Shown: positions 33,980 through 40,866 of the stretch, in pieces | Layout: the number at the start of each line of letters is the position of its first letter | How positions within the stretch are numbered: position 1 is the first letter of the stretch | Notes under the pieces: generated by a model | Database searches by the model: none | What the model was told of the DNA's origin: nothing | Seen by the model: the letters and a program-made list of their open reading frames with translations, nothing else | Origin: Bacillota bacterium | Lineage (GTDB): Bacteria > Bacillota > Clostridia > Acetivibrionales > DSM-1351 | DNA length: 47,321 bases | Direction: 5' to 3' | Assembly (NCBI GenBank): GCA_023415305.1 | Contig: JAEZKZ010000010.1 | Span: 1-47,321 of the forward strand | Program-made: the position numbers and the translations under genes

Positions 33980-35267
33980 AAAATTTGATGCAATTGTTGT
34001 TGGGGCAGGTGTTGCCGGACTCGCTGCGGCATACGTAATGGCAAAAGATGGCTTAAACGTCATTGTTATAGAAAAAGGCCAGTTTCCAGGTTCCAAAAAT
34101 GTCATGGGTGGTGTTTTGTACCGGCACATGATGGATGAAATCATTCCCGGCTTCTCTAAGGATGCACCCCTGGAACGTCCTATAGTGGAGCAGCGTTTCT
34201 GGATGATGAGTAAGGAATCTGTTATACAGATGGGCTATAGAGGTTCTGAGTGGGCAAAAGAACCGTATAATAATTACACTGTTTTCAGAAGCAAATTTGA
34301 TAAATGGTTTGCTGACAAATGTATTGAAGCAGGTGCTCTCATTATAAATGAAACAGTGGTTAAAGAATGTATCATAAAAGATAATAAAGTAGTTGGTGTG
34401 GCTACCGACAGGCCAAATGGAGAAATCTATGCGGATGTGGTTGTTCTTGCAGATGGGGTTAATTCCTTACTTGCCAAAAGTCTTGGATTCCACCGTGAAT
34501 GGAGAAGAGACGAGGTTGCTCTGGCTGTTATGGAAGAGTTGAAGCTTCCGTCGGATAGAATAGAAGAACGTTTTAACCTTGAAAAGGGAATGGGGGCAAC
34601 TATTGAAATTTTCGGCGATGGAACCCTAGGAATGGTTGGTACTGCATTCATTTATACGAATAAAGAGCATATTTCTATAGGCTGTGGGGCCTTGTTGTCA
34701 CAGATGTGTAAAAAGCAGGTAAAACCCTATGAATTGCTTGAATATTTAAAGCAGCATCCTATGGTTAAACCTCTGATTGAAGGAAGCCAGCCCTGCGAGT
34801 ACTATGCCCATCTTATTCCGGAAGGCGGATATAAGAGTGTACCTAAATTGGTTGGTAATGGTGTTATAGTGGTAGGTGATGCAGCACAATTCGTCAACGG
34901 CATTCACCGTGAAGGTTCCAATCTGGGAATGACCTCAGGACGGTTTGCAGCTGAAACAATTATAAGAGCCAGGAAAGCAGGAAAGTTCACTATAAACGAA
35001 CTTTCATACTATAATGATTTGATATATAAAAGTTTTATTATTAAGGATTTAAAAAAGTACAAAAATGCATCACACACAATGGAAGCAAATCCAGCAATGT
35101 TCAATCACTATATTCCTGCAGCCAATAAGGCTATGAGTGAAATGTTTACCGTGGATGGACTATCTAAAAAAGAAAAGCAAAAGCTTGCACTGAAGCACCT
35201 TATCAAAGGAAGAACAAAGCTGGGAATGGTTGCGGATGGTATTAAACTATGGAGGGCGATGAAATAA
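33972..35267 (+). CDS. fixC: FixC, Etf:quinone-oxidoreductase-like flavoprotein, 431 aa
   Basis: FAD protein that accepts one electron from FixAB and reduces membrane quinone. The dinucleotide fold GAGVAGLAAA is near residue 11, followed by GSKNVMGGVLY and the late FAD motif VVGDAAQFVNGIHREGSNLG. The start is TTG 33972 with GAGGAG nine bases before; an earlier in-frame start would lie inside fixB. The stop TAA shares bases with the ATG of fixX. The presence of hepT, menA and menG in the same island gives this branch a quinone partner. Confidence 0.88.
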   Translation: MAEKFDAIVVGAGVAGLAAAYVMAKDGLNVIVIEKGQFPGSKNVMGGVLYRHMMDEIIPGFSKDAPLERPIVEQRFWMMSKESVIQMGYRGSEWAKEPYNNYTVFRSKFDKWFADKCIEAGALIINETVVKECIIKDNKVVGVATDRPNGEIYADVVVLADGVNSLLAKSLGFHREWRRDEVALAVMEELKLPSDRIEERFNLEKGMGATIEIFGDGTLGMVGTAFIYTNKEHISIGCGALLSQMCKKQVKPYELLEYLKQHPMVKPLIEGSQPCEYYAHLIPEGGYKSVPKLVGNGVIVVGDAAQFVNGIHREGSNLGMTSGRFAAETIIRARKAGKFTINELSYYNDLIYKSFIIKDLKKYKNASHTMEANPAMFNHYIPAANKAMSEMFTVDGLSKKEKQKLALKHLIKGRTKLGMVADGIKLWRAMK

Positions 35268-35560
35268 TGGCAGATAAGAAAAGTAAAGTAAATATAGACA
35301 ATAAACTTTTTTTAAATAATTATAAAGTAGACACATCTTTTCATATAGCTATAAAAGATATGTCAATTTGCTTTAAATGCAAGGATAGAATCTGTACTGC
35401 CATATGTCCCGCCAAGGTTTACGAATGGAAGGATGAGCACATAACAGTTGGTTATGAAGGCTGCCTTGAATGCGGTGCCTGCCGCATAGCCTGCGGACAG
35501 GACAATATTTCGTGGAAATTTCCTCGAGGTGGTTTTGGTGTACAATTCAGATTGGCATAA
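35267..35560 (+). CDS. fixX: FixX, ferredoxin-like protein, 97 aa
   Basis: The motifs CFKCKDRICTAICPAK and CLECGACRIACG fit the FixX family, which accepts electrons from FixC. ATG 35267 overlaps the fixC stop (TAATG), with GGAGGG upstream. It ends the operon; a perfect 15-base-stem hairpin follows. Confidence 0.87.
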   Translation: MADKKSKVNIDNKLFLNNYKVDTSFHIAIKDMSICFKCKDRICTAICPAKVYEWKDEHITVGYEGCLECGACRIACGQDNISWKFPRGGFGVQFRLA

Positions 35561-35582
35561 GAAAGCATTTTGTATTTGGATA

Positions 35583-35616
35583 TTTAAAGGTCATGGCAAA
35601 AGCCATGACCTTTAAA
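35583..35616. terminator. Bidirectional terminator after fixX
   Basis: TTTAAAGGTCATGGC (35583-35597) pairs perfectly with 35602-35616 around AAAA. A/T-rich flanks serve both converging transcripts. Confidence 0.82.
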
Positions 35617-35629
35617 TTTATAATTGCTT

Positions 35630-35932
35630 CTATTTATTTTCATTTTCTATTCTTGTTTCAATTTGGGTATTCTGTTGGTGGCAATTCTTTTGCTTATCCT
35701 TTTTACTTCCCAGCATCATCGGAATCATTCCTATCATCATGATAGGACAAATTAATGAGGATAGTGTTGTAAGTATGCCCCTTGATGTTGAATTAGTGAC
35801 TTTTAATAGAGATAATACAAGCAAAACGATTATTGGGGCTGCACAGCATAAAATCATCATAAAAGAATGTTTCATAAAGCCGTGTTTATGGCCTTCTCCG
35901 TTATTTTCATTGTGATTTCCATGGCAATTCAT
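35630..35932 (-). CDS. His/Cys-rich small membrane protein, 100 aa
   Basis: No named family. The N-terminus is metal-ligand-rich (MNCHGNHNEN, then GHKHGFMKH), followed by two hydrophobic segments (about 24-44 with a CC pair, and 56-78) and a polar tail with a Cys-His pair. It is likely a small metal-binding inner-membrane protein. GGAGGAG precedes ATG 35932. The promoter carries the tandem box at 36001-36020, which places it with the copper and redox genes. Confidence 0.6.
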   Translation of the reverse strand: MNCHGNHNENNGEGHKHGFMKHSFMMILCCAAPIIVLLVLSLLKVTNSTSRGILTTLSSLICPIMMIGMIPMMLGSKKDKQKNCHQQNTQIETRIENENK

Positions 35933-35985
35933 GTTTTCTCCTCCAAACTTTTTGATAGTAGTTTAAAACACTTACTTCTACGTAT

Positions 35986-36020
35986 ATTTTATTAAACGCA
36001 TATGAAGATTTGATGAAGAA
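35986..36020 (-). promoter_or_regulatory. PhoB-like tandem box and -10 for the His/Cys-rich membrane protein
   Basis: On the minus strand TTCTTCATC (36020-36012), ATCTTCATA (36009-36001), nine bases, then TAAAAT (35991-35986). Confidence 0.74.
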
Positions 36021-36060
36021 TAAAAATAAACCTTACTCCATAAGTCAAATTTAATTTATT

Positions 36061-37125
36061 TCAATGTGCTATCAGTAGTTTCTCAAGTTCAACCTGTGCA
36101 GCATGAGAAATCTTATCAAACCCACCAAGTACGAAGCCATGCATAAATGGCGGCTGAGGCGGTTTTTCCTCTAAAGGGTGTACTGAATCAATATATTGTT
36201 TTACTATTTCAGGTACACTACCGGGTTCTATATATAAAAGAGGTGAGTGCTTGCCAAGGTGAGCGAATATGCACGCTGAAAGGTTTTCAACCCAATTATG
36301 TGGTGTTCCAAAACAGAAGGACCATCCGTCACGTCTGTTTATATTCCATCCAAACATACCCTCGGGAGAAAAGTATTTAGCAAAATTAATAGTACACTCG
36401 AAAGGCGTATTGCCACCGATTCTATCAACCTTACCACGGGATAGGCTTCGTATATCATTTAATACCTGGTCAGATATTGCATGTTCGCTTCCAATTATGA
36501 ATACATTTTTGTCATTATAACGGCTGATTTTCTGCCTGGTTAATTCAGGTAAGCTATCTTTTAAAGTAAAAAGTATAGGCACACCCATATGAGCACTAAA
36601 ATACGCAGCATGTATGCAGCCAATGGGGCTTTCCATAGGTACAACCATTAAGTTTTTGTTTCCTTCCATAGAATCGGGGGGTATACTGTACCTGAATTCC
36701 AGCATGTTAGCAGCTGATGTAACTGGATCATTTCCAGGTATTCTTATTGTTGATAAGCCATTGTTCCTTAAATAAAGCTCAACTGATAGTGAAATAGGTC
36801 CAACTATAATTACTTTCGCTGGAACGTTTCTGCCTGTGGGAGAAAGCCTGATTATTTCATTATATATTTCCGGGTAAAGATAATTCAGATGAGTAAATAA
36901 AATTGGGGCATTTATGGGAAAATGAACAATAGGTGATGCAAGAAGTCCATAATGATAAGTTGTCAAAGGGGCCAGGATAACAGCATTAGGACGCCATTCA
37001 ACACTTTGATCAGGGTATATTGTCTTGGTAACATTGGTATTGAAATCTATTGGATTAACTCCTAAAATCCTAGTTGTATTAGCTGTATCGGTAACAGTGT
37101 AAGATCTTGAATAATCTATAAGCAT
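36061..37125 (-). CDS. Cell-wall-binding-repeat-2-like protein without signal peptide, 354 aa
   Basis: The repeats resemble the CWB2 fold: APILFTHLNYLYPEI, VIIVGPISLSVE, then VPILFTLKDSLPELT, VFIIGSEHAISDQVL and VDRIGGNTPFE, each a Rossmann-like unit ending in the VxxIxG turn. CWB2 domains anchor surface proteins in Clostridia, but no secretion signal is visible here, so the protein may be cytosolic. ATG 37125 with AGGTGA upstream is chosen. Its promoter region holds a degenerate ATGAGTATTACTCAT-type site (37157-37171), not the tandem box. Confidence 0.62.
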   Translation of the reverse strand: MLIDYSRSYTVTDTANTTRILGVNPIDFNTNVTKTIYPDQSVEWRPNAVILAPLTTYHYGLLASPIVHFPINAPILFTHLNYLYPEIYNEIIRLSPTGRNVPAKVIIVGPISLSVELYLRNNGLSTIRIPGNDPVTSAANMLEFRYSIPPDSMEGNKNLMVVPMESPIGCIHAAYFSAHMGVPILFTLKDSLPELTRQKISRYNDKNVFIIGSEHAISDQVLNDIRSLSRGKVDRIGGNTPFECTINFAKYFSPEGMFGWNINRRDGWSFCFGTPHNWVENLSACIFAHLGKHSPLLYIEPGSVPEIVKQYIDSVHPLEEKPPQPPFMHGFVLGGFDKISHAAQVELEKLLIAH

Positions 37126-37156
37126 TTTTATCACCTGAAAATCTTTTTATATTAAC

Positions 37157-37171
37157 ATAGTATTACTCATA
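37157..37171. promoter_or_regulatory. Degenerate copy of the ATGAGTATTACTCAT site
   Basis: AGTATTACTCAT (37159-37170) matches 12 of the 15 core bases; the opposite arm has lost one G. It lies upstream of the CWB2-like gene on the minus strand. Confidence 0.35.
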
Positions 37172-37281
37172 GAAAAAATAGTGATATATTGAGAAATTTT
37201 GAGTTTTGAAAAAAGAAACTGTAATTGTCTAAAAACTATATTCCATATGTACATAAGGTATTTCTAACTATAATCTTTAAA

Positions 37282-37316
37282 ATCTTCATTATATCTACAT
37301 ATCAATGTTTTATCTT
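37282..37316 (+). promoter_or_regulatory. PhoB-like tandem box and -10 for the orphan response regulator
   Basis: ATCTTCATT (37282-37290), ATCTACATA (37293-37301), nine bases, then TATCTT (37311-37316). This implies self-regulation or control by the second regulator. Confidence 0.7.
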
Positions 37317-37400
37317 ATTATCAATAAGAGGTTCAAAAAGGTATATTAACTTCTCTAATAGGACAATTCATGATTTAAATGTAGAATGGAGGTAGTACAG

Positions 37401-38102
37401 ATGGAAGGCAATAGAAAGATCCTTATAGTTGATAATGAAGATAATATTATAAATATACTCGGAATATACCTAAAGAATAGCAATTATTCAGTTTGCGAAG
37501 CCATTAATGGGAAAGAGGCTCTCATACTGTTTGAAAAAATCAACCCTTCTTTGGTTATATTGGATTTGAATCTTCCGGATATAAAGGGTGAGGAACTCTG
37601 TATATCACTAAGAAAAAAATCTATGGTTCCAATTATTATAGCTACAGCTAAATCAAAAGAGGAAGATATACTAAATGGATTTGAAATAGGTGCTGATGAT
37701 TATATTATTAAGCCGTTTAATCCTAAGCAGCTTGTTGCAAGAGTAGGTATGCTACTAAGACGTACTGATAAAGAGTTTAATTTCCAACCCGACATAATCT
37801 CAATAAATCAAAATGAGGTTACGATTGACAATTTAAAGCATGAGGTAAAAAAGAATGGAAATATAATAAATTTTACATTTACAGAATATAATATTTTTCT
37901 TATGCTTGTTCAAAACCCTGATAAGGTTTTCTCCAGAGAAGAATTGTTAAAATGTGTTTCAAAGAAACAAAATAGTTTAAATGACAGGATAATAGACACT
38001 CATATTAAAAATATAAGACATAAAATTCAAATATGTTCTATGGAACTAATAAAAACAGTTCGAAGTAATGGCTATAAATTTACGGGTGAGACAAACTTAT
38101 AA
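37401..38102 (+). CDS. OmpR-family response regulator without adjacent kinase, 233 aa
   Basis: Receiver domain (1-118) with phospho-acceptor Asp55 in LVILDLNLPD and Lys104 in IIKPFNPKQ; winged-helix DNA-binding domain at about 130-233 (FTFTEYNIFLMLVQNP through RIIDTHIKNIRHKI). The acidic pair at the start reads VDNED, so the second Asp of the usual DD pair is Asn, which may weaken Mg binding. It is a close paralogue of the regulator at 43721 and has the same length. ATG 37401 follows GGAGG. It is followed after 20 bases by the YHS gene. Confidence 0.85.
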   Translation: MEGNRKILIVDNEDNIINILGIYLKNSNYSVCEAINGKEALILFEKINPSLVILDLNLPDIKGEELCISLRKKSMVPIIIATAKSKEEDILNGFEIGADDYIIKPFNPKQLVARVGMLLRRTDKEFNFQPDIISINQNEVTIDNLKHEVKKNGNIINFTFTEYNIFLMLVQNPDKVFSREELLKCVSKKQNSLNDRIIDTHIKNIRHKIQICSMELIKTVRSNGYKFTGETNL

Positions 38103-38122
38103 AAGAAAGTGGGGACATAGAT

Positions 38123-38479
38123 ATGGAATTTATAAAAAATAATTGGTGGTATATTATTTTATTCGGAGCAATGGCTTATATGATGTTTAGAGGTGGCGGG
38201 TGTTGCGGAGGCCGCAATAATACTAGTAGCAATTCTGGTCGCAATAATGGAGGTGGCGGGTGCTGTGGAGATCATTCCAATAGTGGACGTAATCATGATA
38301 ATATCCACAAAAATAACCCTGTGGGCAGTAACATTCAAGGCAGTTCAATGAATATGGTAAAGGACCCAATATGCGGAATGTATGTGAACCCAAACACTGC
38401 TCTCAAAGAAGTAAGGGATGGACAGGAGTACTACTTTTGTAGTGAATCGTGTAGAATTGAGTTTCTTAAAAGAAGATAG
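38123..38479 (+). CDS. Membrane-anchored Gly/Cys-rich protein with YHS domain, 118 aa
   Basis: A hydrophobic anchor (about 7-23) is followed by a low-complexity glycine, asparagine and cysteine stretch (GGGCCGGRNN, GGGGCCGDHS) and a C-terminal YHS metal-binding domain: KDPICGMYVNP and YYFCSESCRIEF. YHS domains accompany copper transporters and probably hand over metal. It shares the operon of the orphan regulator and ends at a terminator. Confidence 0.72.
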   Translation: MEFIKNNWWYIILFGAMAYMMFRGGGCCGGRNNTSSNSGRNNGGGGCCGDHSNSGRNHDNIHKNNPVGSNIQGSSMNMVKDPICGMYVNPNTALKEVRDGQEYYFCSESCRIEFLKRR

Positions 38480-38535
38480 ATAAATATATTTTTATTAATT
38501 TGAATAATTAACATATTAATTATAAGAAAGATAGA

Positions 38536-38577
38536 AACCCTCTGGTTTAAATATGCTAGAGGGTTCATTGTTTTATT
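38536..38577 (+). terminator. Intrinsic terminator after the YHS gene
   Basis: AACCCTCTGG (38536-38545) pairs with CTAGAGGGTT (38556-38565), with one G-T pair, then a T-rich tail to 38577. Confidence 0.75.
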
Positions 38578-38580
38578 TTG

Positions 38581-38615
38581 TTCTTCATAATATCTACACA
38601 ACTAAATGTTACTAT
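38581..38615 (+). promoter_or_regulatory. PhoB-like tandem box and -10 for the copper operon
   Basis: TTCTTCATA (38581-38589), ATCTACACA (38592-38600), nine bases, then TACTAT (38610-38615). The long frame that opens at 38578 would begin inside this box, so the start at 38695 is preferred. Confidence 0.74.
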
Positions 38616-38694
38616 CAAACCAATAAAACAATCTATGAACAATATGGACAAATTTATCGAAAACGGCCAAATATCTGTCTGGTTAGGAGGAGCA

Positions 38695-40845
38695 ATGGGG
38701 CAAAAATTACTAAATTTAATACTTCAGGTTGAAGGTATGACGTGCTCTGGGTGTGAACTTAGAATAGAAAATACAATAAAGAAACTGAACGGTGTAAAAA
38801 AGGTTAATGCATCATATAGTAAAGCTATCGTAAATATAACCTATGAAGCAGATACTATAAGGTCTGAAGAAATAATTAAAACCATTGAAAAACTGGATTA
38901 TTCTATAAAAAATGCGCCTGTTGCACAAATAAAAGATGCAAAAGGAAATAAAGATAGTAAATCAAATACTAAAAGGGTCATCAGAAAAGTTCTACAGATA
39001 AGCGGTATATCTGGAACAGAGAGTGAATCAAAAGTAGAAATTACACTTAAGAAGCTTAATGGTGTAATTGATGCTAATGTAATGTCTAACAGCTCAAATG
39101 TTTATATTACGTATAATGCTAATGAAATTACTCTAGAAAGTATTATTGATTCTATAGAAAAGATGGAATATAGAGTAATAAATAAGCCACAAGGTCAGGA
39201 TGCTCCGGAAAAGAAAAAAGATAGAACTGGTCATATCACAAAGACAAAAAAAACTCAAATAAATCAATTGTTGGGTATTGGGATAATAATACTTGCTGTA
39301 TATGTTATTATAAATAACACCATAGGTTTTAACTTTAGCTTTATACCGCAAATAAACCAGTCAATGGGTTATGGAATTCTTTTTATTGTTGGACTTATAA
39401 CCTCGATACACTGTGTAGCAATGTGCGGTGGCATTAATCTTTCACAGTGTGTTTCATATAAGCAAAATGGTGAGTATACTGGAAATCTCTCGAAACTTAA
39501 ACCTAGCTTCATGTACAATACAGGAAGGGTTATATCATATACAATTCTTGGAGGTGTATTTGGAGCACTGGGGTCAGTAGTAAGTTTCTCAAGTATTACA
39601 AAAGGAATAATTGGTATTTTAGCGGGGTTGTTCATGGTAATAATGGGACTTAATATGTTAAATATTTTCCCATGGTTGAAAAAATTAAATCCTAGAATGC
39701 CCAAAATTTTTGCCAGAAAAATAAATAATGGTAAGAAACAACACGGACCGCTTATTGTTGGACTTTTTAATGGTCTCATGCCTTGTGGTCCATTACAATC
39801 CATGCAGTTGTATGCTTTGGGAACTGGGAGCTTTTTCGCAGGAGCATTTTCGATGTTTATGTTTAGTATTGGAACAGTACCACTAATGTTTGGGTTTGGA
39901 GCTATAGGTTCTTTATTAAATAGTAAATTTACACACAAAATGATGAAGGTCAGTGCAGTACTTGTTTTAATATTAGGTATTTTAATGTTGAATAGGGGGC
40001 TTAATCTTTCTGGAATAAATATTATTGCATATGCATCCCCGCAACCGGTTAATGCAGGAAACGTAGCAAAAATAAGCAGTAACACACAATTGATTGAAAC
40101 AAAACTTCAGCCAAACAGCTATACACCCATAATTGTCCAAAAGGGTGTTCCCGTCAAATGGAATATTAAAGCTAATGAGAGTGATATTAATGGATGCAAT
40201 GGTACTCTTACAATTCCAAAGTATAATATTGTAAAGCAGCTTCAAACTGGAGACAATATTATTGAGTTTACACCGGATTCAGAAGGGAATATAACATATA
40301 CATGCTCAATGGGTATGATAACCAGCGTCATCAAGGTTGTTTCGGATGTTGCTAATGTTTCCAGCAGCGACATTGCGCAGGCAAATAGTTCCGCAAACGG
40401 TATTGGTTCGTCTGGAGGTTGCTGTGGTCCAACACCTCCAGCATTCGCAGGAGGTAAGATACCAACTGACAACATAAAAATTGCACAACAGATAAATGGT
40501 CAACAGATTGCCACAGTTACTGTTAATAGTCAGGGTTATTCACCTGCAGTAATAGTTCTGCAAAAGGGTATACCTGCAATAATTAAGTTTAATCCCGAAC
40601 AGTTAAGTGCATGCAATGGTACTGTGGTTTTCCCTGAATACCAAGGACAGCTTGATTTACAATCTGGCCAAATAGAAACGCCGGAATTAACACCAACCCA
40701 GGACTTTACATTCCAATGTAGCATGGGTATGCTTCATGGGTATGTAAAAGTGGTTGATGATATTAATAATATAAATCTTGAAGATATTAAGAATACTGTT
40801 AAAAACTACAAACCTGCCAGTACTGGGAGTGCTGGGTGTCACTAA
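38695..40845 (+). CDS. HMA / SafE-UreH-like membrane / double cupredoxin-like fusion, 716 aa
   Basis: Order of domains: an HMA domain with GMTCSGCE (about 13-20); a second HMA-like repeat that has lost its cysteines (GISGTESESK, about 105-114); a six-helix SafE/UreH-like membrane unit (about 225-440) with SIHCVAMCGGIN and GLMPCGPLQSM; and two cupredoxin-like domains outside (about 465-560 and 600-700), each with an NGT strand and a CSMGM copper-ligand turn. A GGCCGP linker joins them. Such fusions are found in Clostridia beside CopA and probably sense or pass copper. ATG 38695 follows GGAGGAG. Confidence 0.75.
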   Translation: MGQKLLNLILQVEGMTCSGCELRIENTIKKLNGVKKVNASYSKAIVNITYEADTIRSEEIIKTIEKLDYSIKNAPVAQIKDAKGNKDSKSNTKRVIRKVLQISGISGTESESKVEITLKKLNGVIDANVMSNSSNVYITYNANEITLESIIDSIEKMEYRVINKPQGQDAPEKKKDRTGHITKTKKTQINQLLGIGIIILAVYVIINNTIGFNFSFIPQINQSMGYGILFIVGLITSIHCVAMCGGINLSQCVSYKQNGEYTGNLSKLKPSFMYNTGRVISYTILGGVFGALGSVVSFSSITKGIIGILAGLFMVIMGLNMLNIFPWLKKLNPRMPKIFARKINNGKKQHGPLIVGLFNGLMPCGPLQSMQLYALGTGSFFAGAFSMFMFSIGTVPLMFGFGAIGSLLNSKFTHKMMKVSAVLVLILGILMLNRGLNLSGINIIAYASPQPVNAGNVAKISSNTQLIETKLQPNSYTPIIVQKGVPVKWNIKANESDINGCNGTLTIPKYNIVKQLQTGDNIIEFTPDSEGNITYTCSMGMITSVIKVVSDVANVSSSDIAQANSSANGIGSSGGCCGPTPPAFAGGKIPTDNIKIAQQINGQQIATVTVNSQGYSPAVIVLQKGIPAIIKFNPEQLSACNGTVVFPEYQGQLDLQSGQIETPELTPTQDFTFQCSMGMLHGYVKVVDDINNINLEDIKNTVKNYKPASTGSAGCH

Positions 40846-40866
40846 GGTTAAAAGGAGATGAAAGTA

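Noticed and set aside
38578..38694. Extended N-terminus for the HMA-SafE fusion
   Set aside because: The earlier start would fall inside the tandem box and before the predicted transcript start; ATG 38695 has a strong GGAGGAG site.
39369..40085. 238-codon reverse-strand open frame inside the HMA-SafE-cupredoxin gene
   Set aside because: It is fully antisense to a gene with clear domains and has no ribosome site or family match of its own.
40858..40866. ATG 40858 as the copA start
   Set aside because: The AAGGAG ribosome site ends directly at this ATG with no spacer; TTG 40867 has correct spacing.
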